In this document: in pieces, positions 9,656 through 18,624 of the stretch
Numbering within the stretch: the stretch's first letter is position 1
How the letters are laid out: each line of letters opens with the position of its first letter
Assembly (NCBI RefSeq): GCF_023161665.1
Contig: NZ_JALNTW010000009.1
Span: 62,001 to 126,000 of the forward strand
Direction of reading: 5' to 3'
DNA: 64,000 bases
DNA from: Shewanella sp. 1CM18E
Lineage (GTDB): Bacteria; Pseudomonadota; Gammaproteobacteria; Enterobacterales; Shewanellaceae
Position numbers and translations under genes: made by a program
Notes under the pieces: generated by a model
Told to the model about the DNA's origin: nothing
The model's input: the letters and a program-made list of their open reading frames with translations, nothing else
The model's database searches: none

Positions 9656-10666
9656 ATGACAATCAAAATTGGTATCAACGGCTTCGGTAGAATGGGGCGT
9701 TTAGCATTAAGATCGGCTTGGCATAATAGCGATGTTGAATTTGTACAGATTAACGACCCAGCGGGTGATGCAACCACATTAGCGCATTTGCTGACATTTG
9801 ACTCTGTACACGGTCGCTGGTCTGAAGAAGCAACAGCTGAAGGCACTGATATTGTTATTGGTAACAAGCGTATTGCTACAACTCGCAATAAAGCGATTGC
9901 CGAAACAGATTGGTCAGCTTGTGACGTAGTGATTGAAGCCTCTGGGGTGATGAAAACTAAAGCCTTATTACAAGCCTATTTAGACCAAGGCGTTAAACGT
10001 GTGGTAGTGACTGCACCTGTGAAAGAAGAAGGCGTGTTGAATATCGTAATGGGAGTTAACCATGACCTTTATGATAAAGATATTCATCCAATCGTGACAG
10101 CAGCTTCTTGCACCACAAACTGTTTAGCGCCAGTGGTTAAAGTGATTCATGAAAAGATTGGTATCAAGCATGGCTCGATGACTACGATTCACGATATTAC
10201 TAATACTCAAACCATCTTAGATGCACCACATAAAGATCTGCGCCGTGCTCGTGCATGTGGATTGAGCTTAATCCCAACAACAACCGGTAGCGCAACTGCA
10301 ATCACTCATATTTTCCCTGAGCTAAAGGGCAAGTTAAATGGTCACGCAGTGCGTATTCCACTTGCAAACGCTTCTATCACTGACTGTGTGTTTGAAGTTG
10401 AGCGTGAAACGACTGAGGCAGAGGTTAACCAGTTGCTGCAACAAGCTGCAGCAGGCGAACTTAAAGATATTTTAGGCTATGAAGAGCGCCCATTAGTATC
10501 GGTTGATTATAAAACTGATCCACGCTCAAGCATTATCGATGCGCCTTCAACCATGGTGGTTAATGGCACTCAAGTTAAGTTGTATGTTTGGTACGACAAT
10601 GAATGGGGCTACGCTAATCGCACTGCAGAGCTGGCAATTATGGTTGGTAAAATGGATCAGGCTTAA
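9656..10666 (+). CDS. ArsJ-associated glyceraldehyde-3-phosphate dehydrogenase
   Basis: A 336-aa GAPDH with the NAD-binding [10 protein letters not shown] at the N-terminus and the active-site [10 protein letters not shown] around residue 155. It has the C-terminal [10 protein letters not shown]. In arsenic operons this enzyme accepts arsenate in place of phosphate and makes 1-arseno-3-phosphoglycerate, which ArsJ exports. The gene sits immediately upstream of arsJ, which identifies it as the arsenic-dedicated copy rather than the glycolytic one. Its [20 protein letters not shown] segment fits that subfamily. The gap to arsJ is unusually long (about 520 bp) because of tandem repeats. Confidence 0.93.
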   Translation: MTIKIGINGFGRMGRLALRSAWHNSDVEFVQINDPAGDATTLAHLLTFDSVHGRWSEEATAEGTDIVIGNKRIATTRNKAIAETDWSACDVVIEASGVMKTKALLQAYLDQGVKRVVVTAPVKEEGVLNIVMGVNHDLYDKDIHPIVTAASCTTNCLAPVVKVIHEKIGIKHGSMTTIHDITNTQTILDAPHKDLRRARACGLSLIPTTTGSATAITHIFPELKGKLNGHAVRIPLANASITDCVFEVERETTEAEVNQLLQQAAAGELKDILGYEERPLVSVDYKTDPRSSIIDAPSTMVVNGTQVKLYVWYDNEWGYANRTAELAIMVGKMDQA

Positions 10667-10676
10667 ATATAAGAGC

Positions 10677-10741
10677 TTAGGAAGAGCAGGACGCTTCGCT
10701 TATAGATCCTAGGGCCTCGACCCTAGGTTCTAGGTTCTAGG
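10677..10741. repeat. REP-like intergenic element with CTAGG repeats
   Basis: A hairpin CCTAGGG / CCCTAGG (10709-10728 region) is followed by repeated TTCTAGG units. It is preceded by a GAGCAGGACGCTTCGCTT segment. The layout resembles short dispersed intergenic repeats seen in Shewanella genomes; that link is from memory and would need a genome-wide search. Confidence 0.45.
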
Positions 10742-10785
10742 AAAAGCCAAATTGGAATCGTGCCTGCTTTTTAGGTGGTTTGATC

Positions 10786-11188
10786 GTGCTAACAAAACTT
10801 CGTTCGTTGCCTGATAGCATTAAGCAGTATTTAATCGTTACCGGTGCCCCTATTTGAGAGGGCATTTCGCTCGTTATTTAATTCTTAGAACATGAACTTT
10901 TGCTATATAGAGAGCTAATCGTGCTAAAAAACTTCGTTCATTACCAGATAGCATTAAGCAGTAGTTAACTGTTACTGGAGCCCCTATTTGAGGGGGTATT
11001 ACGCTCGTTATTTAATACTTAGAACATGAACTTTGCCATTATAGAGAGTCAATTGTGCTAACAAAACTTCGTTCATTACCGGATAGCATTAAGCAGTATT
11101 TAATCGTTACTGGAGCCCTTATTTGAGTGGGCATTTCGCTTGTTATTTATTTTTTAGAACATGAACTTTGCCATATAGAGAGTCAATT
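10786..11188 (+). repeat. Three tandem degenerate copies of the arsJ start region
   Basis: Units at 10786-10920, 10921-11054 and 11055-11188 (135, 134, 134 bp) each begin with the same sequence as the first 18 or so codons of arsJ (GTGCTAACAAAACTTCG). Each continues into a diverged tail and ends with the next unit's ribosome-binding region (ATAGAGAG). Units 1 and 3 encode 23-aa mini-ORFs (10786-10857, 11055-11126) identical to ArsJ over about 20 residues and closed by TGA. Unit 2 has lost one base and stops after 15 codons. A short GCCC/GGGC stem spans the mini-ORF stop in units 1 and 3, with a related CCCC/GGGG stem in unit 2. The fourth repeat is the real gene. Confidence 0.9.
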
Positions 11189-12406
11189 GTGCTAACAAAA
11201 CTTCGTTCATTACCGGATAGCATTAAGCAGTATTTAATCGTGACCGGTAACTACTGGGCATTTACGCTTACCGATGGCGCATTGCGTATGTTGGTGGTGC
11301 TGCATTTCTATGACTTAGGTTACACGCCACTAGCGATTGCTATGCTGTTTCTGTTTTACGAAATCTTTGGCGTTATTACTAACCTTGTTGGTGGCTGGTT
11401 AGGCGCAAGGTTAGGGCTTAACCGCACCATGAACATCGGCCTGGGTTTGCAGATTGTGGCGCTTTCTATGCTGTTGTTGCCAACTGCAATGCTGACGGTA
11501 CCTTGGGTGATGGCGGCGCAGGCGATGTCGGGGATCGCCAAAGATCTTAATAAGATGAGCGCTAAGAGTGCCATTAAAACATTGGTGCCTAAAGGCGCAG
11601 AAGATAAGCTCTATCGTTGGGTTGCTATGCTTACCGGCTCTAAGAATGCATTGAAAGGTGCTGGTTTCTTCTTAGGTGGGGTATTGCTATCTACAGCTGG
11701 GTTTAAAGGCGCGATTGCGATTATGGCTGCGGCACTGCTGCTAGTGTGGATCTATAGCATTGTGAGTCTCAAAGCGGATTTAGGCAAAGCCAAATCTAAA
11801 CCAAAGTTTACTCAGATATTTTCCAAAAGTGACAGTGTGAATATTCTGTCGGCGGCGCGATTATTCTTATTTTCCGCTCGCGATGTATGGTTTGTTATTG
11901 CTTTACCTGTGTTCTTGGCCAGTCAGCTTGGTTGGGAGCATAGCAGCGTAGGTACTTTTCTTGCTGCTTGGGTCATTGCCTATGGCATGGTGCAATCTTT
12001 CGCACCAGCATTAACCGCCAGAAAAGGTGCACCAGACGGCAAGGCTGCAACTATATGGGCTGGTGTGCTGACATTAGTGACTAGCATACTTGCAGTCGTC
12101 ATGTTTACAGGTTGGATTGCACCACAGGTTGCGCTGATTGTCGGACTTATGGTGTTTGGTGCGGTATTTGCGATTAACTCGTCATTGCATAGCTATTTAA
12201 TCGTTAGTTATGCGGGCGAAGATGGCGTATCGCTTGATATCGGCTTTTACTATATGGCTAACGCTATGGGCCGTTTACTGGGCACCATTTTGTCTGGCTG
12301 GGTTTATCAAGAAGCGGGCTTATCGGCTTGTTTAATGATTTCTGCAGCTATGTTGCTTACAACGTTTATTATCTCCTTTAAGTTGCCTCGCGCTTCTATG
12401 CGCTAA
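11189..12406 (+). CDS. arsJ: ArsJ, MFS organoarsenical (1-arseno-3-phosphoglycerate) efflux permease
   Basis: A 405-aa major-facilitator protein with about twelve helices. It carries the ArsJ signature GNYWAFTLTDGALRMLVVLH at the N-terminus, GGWLGARLGLNRTMN in the helix 2-3 loop and SGIAKDLNKMSAKSAIK. It exports the unstable arseno-ester made by the neighbouring GAPDH, completing arsenate detoxification. The GTG at 11189 has GAGAG 6 bases upstream and matches the repeated mini-ORF starts. An in-frame TTG at 11168 would add seven residues and lies inside the repeat. It is followed by a hairpin terminator. Confidence 0.93.
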   Translation: MLTKLRSLPDSIKQYLIVTGNYWAFTLTDGALRMLVVLHFYDLGYTPLAIAMLFLFYEIFGVITNLVGGWLGARLGLNRTMNIGLGLQIVALSMLLLPTAMLTVPWVMAAQAMSGIAKDLNKMSAKSAIKTLVPKGAEDKLYRWVAMLTGSKNALKGAGFFLGGVLLSTAGFKGAIAIMAAALLLVWIYSIVSLKADLGKAKSKPKFTQIFSKSDSVNILSAARLFLFSARDVWFVIALPVFLASQLGWEHSSVGTFLAAWVIAYGMVQSFAPALTARKGAPDGKAATIWAGVLTLVTSILAVVMFTGWIAPQVALIVGLMVFGAVFAINSSLHSYLIVSYAGEDGVSLDIGFYYMANAMGRLLGTILSGWVYQEAGLSACLMISAAMLLTTFIISFKLPRASMR

Positions 12407-12439
12407 TAGGTTTCACTGGCCTAATTGATACCACTTATC

Positions 12440-12475
12440 GTTGTCATAGCGTTGCCAAGCGTTATGACAACTTTT
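12440..12475 (+). terminator. Terminator after arsJ
   Basis: Stem GTTGTCATAGCG / CGTTATGACAAC (12 bp, one G-T pair) with an 8-base loop followed by TTTT. Confidence 0.65.
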
Positions 12476-12592
12476 CACCTGACTGCGTTAGTTTATTTTC
12501 TAGTCTTTCCAATCGTTAACAATTCGTTGTAATCTGTTTGCTAAGGTTGAGTGTTTTATCATTTTTGATAGCTAACTCGCTTTATTAGGACC

Positions 12593-12625
12593 TTTTGATC
12601 TTGCTATGCCAATGAAAGATCAAAA
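12593..12625. promoter_or_regulatory. Inverted repeat upstream of the alanine/glycine symporter gene
   Basis: Perfect 10-bp arms TTTTGATCTT / AAGATCAAAA separated by 13 bases, about 80 bases before the start codon. No T-run follows, so a leader hairpin or operator is more likely than a terminator. Function unknown. Confidence 0.35.
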
Positions 12626-12702
12626 AGCCCTAAATACATGATTATAAATATAAGTATAAATATAAATAATAACGATAATTTCTCTGTATCGACGAGGTTT
12701 GA

Positions 12703-14079
12703 ATGGAAGCTATTACGAATTTTGTAAGCATGATCAATTCCGTAGTCTGGGGGACTCCAATGCTGGTGATGATCTTGGGAGTGGGGTTATTCCTTACTGT
12801 CGGATTACGCCTAATGCCTATTTTAAAACTAGGCACTGGCTTCAAGCTGTTGTGGTCAGGTCGAATTCCAGATAAAGACAAAAACAAGAAGGGCGAAATT
12901 AGCCCTTTTAATGCCTTAATGACATCACTGTCGGCCACTATTGGTACCGGTAATATTGCCGGTGTCGCAACGGCTATTTTTATCGGTGGACCTGGTGCAC
13001 TGTTTTGGATGTGGTGCACGGCGCTGGTGGGCATGGCGACTAAATTTGCTGAGGCGGTGCTTGCGGTAAAGTACCGTGAAGTCGACGACAACGGCAACCA
13101 CGTTGGCGGCCCAATGTATTATATCAAAAATGGTTTGGGCTCTAAGTGGGCGTGGCTAGGTACAGCTTTTGCGCTATTTGGTTCGTTAGCTGGTTTTGGT
13201 ATTGGTAATACAGTGCAGGCGAACTCGGTTGCTGACGCATTAGGCAGTAACTTTGGCGTACCAAACTGGGTAACTGGTGTGGTGCTAATGGTACTTGTTG
13301 GTGCAGTGCTTATGGGCGGTATTAAGCGTATAGCCGACGTGGCGGGCAAGCTTGTACCTATGATGACAGTTTTCTACCTTGCAGCAGGTGTAGCAGTGCT
13401 TATTGTTTACGCTGCGGAGATCCCTGCGGCAATAGAGCTTATTTTGCATAGCGCATTTAATCCCGTTGCGGCACAAGGAGGCTTTGCTGGAGCTGCTGTG
13501 TGGGCGGCGATTCGCTTTGGTGTGGCCCGTGGTGTGTTCTCTAATGAAGCGGGCCTTGGTAGTGCGCCTATTGCCCATGCCGCTGCGCAAACTAATAACC
13601 CTGTGGCGCAAGGCTTAGTGGCAATGTTAGGTACATTTATCGATACCTTAATTGTTTGTAGCATTACTGGTTTAGCCATTATTGTTTCAGGGGCTTGGAC
13701 TTCTGGTGAAAATGGTGCTGCGCTAACTTCATTTGCGTTCTCGCATGCGTTCCCAATGGGCAATTATGTGGTGGCAATCGCGCTGACTATTTTTGCATTC
13801 ACAACGATTCTAGGTTGGAGCTTTTACTGCGAGAAGTGCGTGCAGTTCCTGTTTGGTGTCAAAGCCATCAAGCCGTTTAGAATTATCTGGACGCTAGTTG
13901 TGCCGCTTGGTGCAGTTAGCTCGCTGGAGTTTATTTGGCTATTGGCGGATACGCTCAATGCGATGATGGCTATTCCGAACCTAATTGCATTGGCACTGTT
14001 AAGCCCTGTGGTGTTTGCGCTTACGCGAGAATATTTCTTGAAAAAGCGTGAAACCGATGCGGCAACGCAAAAAAGCTAA
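12703..14079 (+). CDS. Sodium:alanine/glycine symporter (AGCS family)
   Basis: A 458-aa inner-membrane protein of about 10-11 helices. It has the AGCS signature around LSATIGTGNIAGVATAI and GGPGALFWMW, then FGVARGVFSNEAGLGSAPIA in the central region. The family couples uptake of alanine or glycine to Na+ (or H+). It is monocistronic, with its own leader hairpin and a strong terminator. Confidence 0.93.
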   Translation: MEAITNFVSMINSVVWGTPMLVMILGVGLFLTVGLRLMPILKLGTGFKLLWSGRIPDKDKNKKGEISPFNALMTSLSATIGTGNIAGVATAIFIGGPGALFWMWCTALVGMATKFAEAVLAVKYREVDDNGNHVGGPMYYIKNGLGSKWAWLGTAFALFGSLAGFGIGNTVQANSVADALGSNFGVPNWVTGVVLMVLVGAVLMGGIKRIADVAGKLVPMMTVFYLAAGVAVLIVYAAEIPAAIELILHSAFNPVAAQGGFAGAAVWAAIRFGVARGVFSNEAGLGSAPIAHAAAQTNNPVAQGLVAMLGTFIDTLIVCSITGLAIIVSGAWTSGENGAALTSFAFSHAFPMGNYVVAIALTIFAFTTILGWSFYCEKCVQFLFGVKAIKPFRIIWTLVVPLGAVSSLEFIWLLADTLNAMMAIPNLIALALLSPVVFALTREYFLKKRETDAATQKS

Positions 14080-14093
14080 ATAGTGATAAAACT

Positions 14094-14130
14094 AAAAAAG
14101 CTCCTGCATATTATGTCAGGAGCTTTTTTT
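14094..14130 (+). terminator. Terminator after the AGCS symporter gene
   Basis: Stem AAAAAAGCTCCTG / CAGGAGCTTTTTTT around a 10-base loop, followed by a T-run. It may also serve the convergent small gene. Confidence 0.85.
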
Positions 14131-14183
14131 ATATATCTGAGTAAGTCGATGCTTCTCAAATATGGCTTAGCACGTACTTTGGG

Positions 14184-14363
14184 TTATGCCCAAAAATCAT
14201 CTTCACTTAAATCGCGCTTCAATTGCGCTTGTTCAAGGTAGTCTTCAAGACGTTTTTTAACGGCTTTCTTACGGGCTAACTCGTCAGCACTTTGCTGATC
14301 TTTAGGCGTTGTGTACGCCTCCATTTCTGCGTCGTTGGGCACCAACTCAAAAGTCTGAGCCAT
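14184..14363 (-). CDS. Small charged protein resembling the PA3496 family
   Basis: A 59-aa hydrophilic protein with no signal or membrane segment. The C-terminal half (KKAVKKRLEDYLEQAQLKR, then EDDFW) resembles the short basic helix plus acidic tail of PA3496-type putative envelope-integrity proteins. That assignment is tentative. ATG at 14363 is chosen (AAGAGG 8 bases upstream); a GTG one codon earlier is also possible. It stands alone, in a region of otherwise non-coding DNA. Confidence 0.55.
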   Translation of the reverse strand: MAQTFELVPNDAEMEAYTTPKDQQSADELARKKAVKKRLEDYLEQAQLKRDLSEDDFWA

Positions 14364-14366
14364 CAC

Positions 14367-14643
14367 GAATTCCTCTTAGCTAGGTATCCATGTTCCGAAT
14401 CGCTTACTTAGCGTTAAAAGGGAATACTTTGATACCATCGGTTAATAACTAAACAATGTGTGCACTCTTTGGCTTACTTAATTAAACCCATCAGTGAGTG
14501 CTTAATTTGGAATTTAGCAGGAAGTGATTTAAAAATATGCGATCAATGTAACAAAATTACATTTATCGTTCGTTTTTTATTAATGTGGATGTTTTTTAGT
14601 GATTTAGTGAAATTAAATAACTAACCTGGCTTATTTTATAACT
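14367..14643. other. AT-rich non-coding gap
   Basis: Lies between the small PA3496-like gene and the TorF-like gene. It is strongly AT-rich with long T and A runs and no plausible ORF. It should hold the promoter of the small minus-strand gene, but I see no convincing -35/-10 pair. Confidence 0.4.
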
Positions 14644-14676
14644 GGCCATTTGTACTTAAAAATAGCATAAATGGCC
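14644..14676 (-). terminator. Hairpin downstream of the TorF-like gene
   Basis: Perfect 8-bp arms GGCCATTT / AAATGGCC with a 17-base loop just past the stop codon. The T-tract on the minus strand is weak, so termination is probable but not certain. Confidence 0.45.
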
Positions 14677-14690
14677 TTATTTACAGGATC

Positions 14691-15383
14691 TTATAGAGTA
14701 AAGCTGTAGCTATAGCCGAGTAAAAACTTGGCATCATCGTTTTTAAGATCTGTATCACTGACAGTAAAAGATACAGTACCGAGGTCGGTATCTTTACTCA
14801 GTGCCAGTGAGTAATCAGAATAACTGTCGGTATTGTACCAAGCAGTGATTACATCGCCAGTTGAATAACCATAATGGGCGCCAATAGAGAGTGTATCTGA
14901 CAATGGATAACTAAAATTAGCTTGGGCATAACCCATATCGCTATTATCAAGGGGCTCGCTAGCGACATCATCGCCTGCATGGACAACATGAGAGTAGCTT
15001 ACGCTGAGCCATTTCCAACTTAGTGCTGCAGTTACCTCTGAGAAATCAATACTGCCGTCAGCATCAGGGTAGGCGTAATACAGATAGTTAATATCGTAGC
15101 CAAAGTCGTCAGTAAAGTTACCTGCAAAACCGGCGTAGAAATCTACCTCGTAACTCGTATCATCGCCAAAATCGACATTTGACGCCCAGGTGCCCGCATA
15201 AAAGCCCGATTCATGACTGTAATCGATGCCGCCTTGTACAGCTACAGCGTCATCAGTTTGGGTTACACCACGCCATAAGTAATTTGAAGTTGCACCAATG
15301 TTGGCTTCTACGGCTGCATGAGCCGATGTCGCGATAAGTGAGCTTAAAAGTACTGCACTAGTATTGATTAGTAGCTTGTTCAT
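14691..15383 (-). CDS. TorF-family putative outer-membrane porin (Gcw_chp domain)
   Basis: A 230-aa secreted beta-barrel candidate: signal peptide ending SAHAA (about residue 24), then the family opening VEANIGATSNYLWRGVTQT. Alternating aromatic/Gly/Asp strands follow, and the C-terminus ends in a barrel-type strand (LLGYSYSFTL). Length matches TorF-type proteins (about 220-240 aa). The transported substrate is unknown. It is monocistronic. Confidence 0.85.
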   Translation of the reverse strand: MNKLLINTSAVLLSSLIATSAHAAVEANIGATSNYLWRGVTQTDDAVAVQGGIDYSHESGFYAGTWASNVDFGDDTSYEVDFYAGFAGNFTDDFGYDINYLYYAYPDADGSIDFSEVTAALSWKWLSVSYSHVVHAGDDVASEPLDNSDMGYAQANFSYPLSDTLSIGAHYGYSTGDVITAWYNTDSYSDYSLALSKDTDLGTVSFTVSDTDLKNDDAKFLLGYSYSFTL

Positions 15384-15552
15384 AGTATTCCCCTTTGGTG
15401 AAACATTATTGTTTTTGAAGGTCAGAAGTTATTTAGCAAGCTCTAAGCCAGAATAAACATCTCATTAAAACAGTTGTTTACATGTTTCAAGGAATAACAG
15501 TTGTTCAATAATGATACAATTTAGGGCGGGAAGCACCGAGATGGGGCAGGCA

Positions 15553-15580
15553 TAAAAAAACCTCCGAAGGGGAGGTTTAG
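15553..15580 (-). terminator. Terminator after the HU gene
   Basis: Stem AAACCTCC / GGAGGTTT closed by a small CG-rich loop, with seven T on the minus strand after the stem. Confidence 0.85.
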
Positions 15581-15603
15581 TTATTAACTGCGGAAACAGT
15601 GAT

Positions 15604-15876
15604 TTAGTTAACGCTATCTTTAAGCGTTTTACCTGCTTTGAACTTAGGTACTGTAGCCGCAGGGATCTGGATTTCTTTACCAGTCTGTGGGTTACGACCT
15701 GTACGAGCTGCGCGTTGAGTTGTTTCAAAAGAACCAAAACCAACGATAGAGATCTTGTCTCCATTCTTCATTGCTTCTGCAACAGTTTCTTCAAAAGATT
15801 TTAATGCACGCGCGGCTTCAGCTTTAGTTAGTTCTGCAGATTCAGCCATTTTTGCAACAAGTTCAGTCTTATTCAT
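15604..15876 (-). CDS. DNA-binding protein HU
   Basis: A 90-aa HU/IHF-family protein, the standard length. It begins MNKTELVAKMAE and has the family signature GFGSFETTQRAARTGRNPQT, including the beta-arm with RNPQTG that inserts into the DNA minor groove. It compacts the nucleoid and assists replication and transcription. It is monocistronic with a tight terminator. Whether it is the alpha or beta subunit is not settled by the sequence alone. Confidence 0.95.
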   Translation of the reverse strand: MNKTELVAKMAESAELTKAEAARALKSFEETVAEAMKNGDKISIVGFGSFETTQRAARTGRNPQTGKEIQIPAATVPKFKAGKTLKDSVN

Positions 15877-16011
15877 TTGAATAGTCTCTTCTTTCCGTAG
15901 ATTTAATTGTTAGTAGCGTTATGTAACATGCCATAAGCTTTTGCATTTGAAAAGTGCTTTAGCCTTATGACATGGGCATTAAAGTCAAAAATAGGGGCGA
16001 ATTCTCAATTT

Positions 16012-16818
16012 TTACTCTTCTAATAGCTGATATAAGATCTGTTTCACAACATTGGGCTCAAAAGGCTTGTCACACAAGGCATTAACTCCTGCTTGTGAAA
16101 CATTGCTCAAATGGGTTTCATTGGCCTCAGAAGACACCATTAAAATCGGAATATGTGACTGCTGGCTATCGTTACGAATAAACTGGGTAAGCGCGAGGCC
16201 ATCTACACTAGGCATGTTGTAGTCGGTGATCACTAGGTCAAACATTTGTTGCTGCATTAGCTCAATTGCTTGTTGGCCATCTTCAGCTTCGGTGATCATC
16301 CTTAGGCCTAAATTGGTGATGGTTCGCTTAATAATGTTACGCGCCATCTTGCTATCATCGACCACTAACACGCGTAAATCTTGCACATCAAAGTGGGTTA
16401 GATCTAATTCATCATTGCTAAGTAGATCTATGGTGGCATTTATTGCTTTACCTAAATGCTCTGCACTAAATGGTTTAGGTAAAATAGCAACTACGCCCGA
16501 TTGTCTAAATTGCTCTAATTGCTCGCGGCGACACTCACTAGAAACCAGCATAAACTGAATATCACTAAAGTGAGCTGATGATTTTATTTGCTGTAAAAGC
16601 TCTAGCGCCGTGCCATCGGCATAGTGCATGGCACTTGCAACTAAATCTGGTTGATGGCGATTGATGATCTGCATGGCTTCAGCAAGACTAGTTGCTGTTT
16701 GGATTAGCTTCACACCTTCTTGCTCTAAACGCTGACAAATGATTTTTCTCTGCGTATCTGAAGGCTCTACAAGCAAGATAGAAAGTTCGCTGGGCTGTAA
16801 ATGGCTCATAAGTGTCAT
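16012..16818 (-). CDS. Tandem-receiver response regulator with a degenerate first receiver
   Basis: A 268-aa protein of two CheY-like domains and no output domain. The second receiver (about 148-268) is complete: acidic pair D154/D155, phospho-acceptor D199 in VITDYNMPSVDG, and K251 in DKPF. The first (about 12-130) keeps K115 in LPKPF. It has Ala63 where the acceptor Asp should be and Glu-Pro in place of the acidic pair, so it should not be phosphorylated. The likely role is a phospho-relay or protein-interaction module. No partner kinase is adjacent. An ATG at 16809 is an alternative start. Confidence 0.88.
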   Translation of the reverse strand: MTLMSHLQPSELSILLVEPSDTQRKIICQRLEQEGVKLIQTATSLAEAMQIINRHQPDLVASAMHYADGTALELLQQIKSSAHFSDIQFMLVSSECRREQLEQFRQSGVVAILPKPFSAEHLGKAINATIDLLSNDELDLTHFDVQDLRVLVVDDSKMARNIIKRTITNLGLRMITEAEDGQQAIELMQQQMFDLVITDYNMPSVDGLALTQFIRNDSQQSHIPILMVSSEANETHLSNVSQAGVNALCDKPFEPNVVKQILYQLLEE

Positions 16819-16891
16819 TACCGTTTTTATTTATTTTATTATGGCGCTGAGCTATGCGTAAATCAGCGCGTAGCTATGCAGCGACCTTGGT

Positions 16892-17284
16892 TTAACTGTT
16901 GTTGCCAGAGGCGAGATAAAGGCGTGTCTTGTTGCTAAAGGCTACCCAAAACTGAAAGCTCATTACCACTATGGCGAGAACGACTAGGCCGCTAATAGGA
17001 ATGTTTTGACCTTGATAGACAACTTTTACATCTTCAGGAGTAATTTTATAAGCAATTACTGCGGCAGTCGTTAAGGCGAGCAAGGCGACAGTTTGAATTG
17101 CAAGATAGATTTTAAATACCACTCCAGCCCAAAACTGGCGGGTATATAAGCCGTATAGTACAGGCAAAACACCTAAAGTTAGCAGATCAAAAGTTTGCAT
17201 CGTAAAAGTGCGCCATAGTGCCGCGACGGCTAAAACAGCGTAGATAAGCATCAAAAAGGCTAACAGTGGATGTGGTTTGGTCAT
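16892..17284 (-). CDS. Small integral membrane protein, unknown function
   Basis: A 130-aa protein with about four hydrophobic segments (roughly residues 8-26, 32-48, 52-80 and 98-115). A short polar loop between the last two contains KVVYQGQNIPISG. I do not recognise a family. It lies 73 bases downstream of the tandem-receiver gene on the same strand in reverse order (its own start is at 17284), so the two are probably transcribed separately or with this gene first. Confidence 0.65.
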   Translation of the reverse strand: MTKPHPLLAFLMLIYAVLAVAALWRTFTMQTFDLLTLGVLPVLYGLYTRQFWAGVVFKIYLAIQTVALLALTTAAVIAYKITPEDVKVVYQGQNIPISGLVVLAIVVMSFQFWVAFSNKTRLYLASGNNS

Positions 17285-17456
17285 TATCTGCTAAAGGCCA
17301 TCATATTGAATAAATGTGCATTGAAGTGTAAAAAAATCTCATAGGTACGTCTATACCCGTATGATTTACGTTATAACGTGATGGATGTTGTTATACCAAT
17401 CAATCTGAGTAATGCGCTAGAATAGCGGCAATTAAACCGTATGATTAGAGAATCCG

Positions 17457-17966
17457 ATGACTGAATCTGAGTTTTGGGCGTTAGTAACCCGAACATCGCC
17501 ACAACAAGATCAAACTGAGCTAGCTGAAGCCTTAAAGCAAAAGCTTAGCCCGTTAAGCAATGATGAGTTGCGAGATTTTGACAAGATATTTGGTCAGCAG
17601 ATGCGTCGAACCTATTCTTGGTCAGTGTGGGGCGCTGCATATATTATTACAGGCTGTGACTCTGAATATGCATTCGCAGAGTTTCGTTGTTTCTTAATTT
17701 CTCTAGGTCAGGAATGGTACGACAAAGTAGTTGAATCAGCTGATGAGCTGGGCAAGCTTGAGTTGTGGCCTGAAAAAGACGGTTATGCTTACCCATTTCT
17801 TGATGAATATGATCTTATTGCTGGTCAGCTTTATGAAGAGCGTAGCGATGATGAACTTCCTTATGTACCGTCTGGGCAGGCAACACCTGCGGGCAAAAAG
17901 TTCTCGCATAAGAAAAAGCAGTTAAAGGCGACTTATCCGCTATTGAGCGCTGCATTTCCTTTTTAA
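17457..17966 (+). CDS. DUF4240 domain protein
   Basis: A 169-aa soluble protein. Residues 1-115 match the DUF4240 pattern: MTESEFWALV at the start, then SWSVWGAAYIITGCDSEYAFAEFRCFLISLG. The function of the family is unknown; it is common in small immunity-like or accessory proteins. A basic tail (KKFSHKKKQ) follows. It is monocistronic, with a promoter region shared divergently with the small membrane protein. Confidence 0.85.
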   Translation: MTESEFWALVTRTSPQQDQTELAEALKQKLSPLSNDELRDFDKIFGQQMRRTYSWSVWGAAYIITGCDSEYAFAEFRCFLISLGQEWYDKVVESADELGKLELWPEKDGYAYPFLDEYDLIAGQLYEERSDDELPYVPSGQATPAGKKFSHKKKQLKATYPLLSAAFPF

Positions 17967-17989
17967 TTGTAATTCTGATTACAGTTAGA

Positions 17990-18022
17990 AATCAAAAACG
18001 AGGCTAACGCCTCGTTTTTGAT
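17990..18022. terminator. Strong bidirectional terminator
   Basis: Long near-perfect stem AATCAAAAACGAGG / CCTCGTTTTTGATT with a 5-6-base loop, between convergent genes. Confidence 0.85.
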
Positions 18023-18062
18023 TCTAAATTGCTTACTTAAACCGATGCTTAGTCTGTTTAAG

Positions 18063-18368
18063 TTATTCGAAGCAAACTCCAATGCTATTGTCGAAATCTA
18101 GTCCATGGGCTGTACAAGCAAGCTGCATAAACTCTTGCTCAGAATCTTTAACTTGAGCATCAAACTCTGATTGCAGAGTCGCTTCGAGTTCATTCTCAGT
18201 TTTAGCCATTTGGTTTTCTATAATTTGGTGGTGTTCAGCGATTGCCGCTTTTTCTTTAGCGGTAAACTCTTCAGCATTGGCTTGGCCTACAAAAGCGAAC
18301 GCGCTCAAAATGATTGCCAATAGTGCCATACGGCCAGAAAAAGCGATTTTAGTGGTTGAATAGTTCAT
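18063..18368 (-). CDS. Small secreted helical protein, unknown
   Basis: A 101-aa protein with a signal peptide (basic start, hydrophobic core LLAIILSAFAFVG, cleavage near QANAEE). A charged helix rich in Glu, Ala and Lys follows. The C-terminus holds two cysteines (LACTAHGLDF, GVCFE) that could form a disulfide. ATG at 18368 is preferred because GGAG lies 6 bases upstream; the open frame extends ten codons further. Family not recognised. Confidence 0.7.
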   Translation of the reverse strand: MNYSTTKIAFSGRMALLAIILSAFAFVGQANAEEFTAKEKAAIAEHHQIIENQMAKTENELEATLQSEFDAQVKDSEQEFMQLACTAHGLDFDNSIGVCFE

Positions 18369-18624
18369 ATTGGGCTCCAAACAATTGCGTAAATGCATGT
18401 GCTAAGAAACTCTTGGCTCAATTAACCAGCTTGCTCAAGATGATTTCTGTACGTTAGATACATTGCACTCATTTAGCGCTGTGTATCTGACGTTGCGTGT
18501 TAACTTGAGACCTATATTATCCGATACAACTTGTATCAAAGCTGAACAAAAACTAGTCAGCTACTTTTTAGGATGGGAAGGTGATTGATAGCTTGATTGG
18601 TAACAAAAAAATCCAAGATTAGCG

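Noticed and set aside
10786-10857. Independent leader-peptide gene before arsJ
   Set aside because: The mini-ORF is identical to the arsJ N-terminus and part of a tandem duplication, so it is listed as a repeat rather than a gene.
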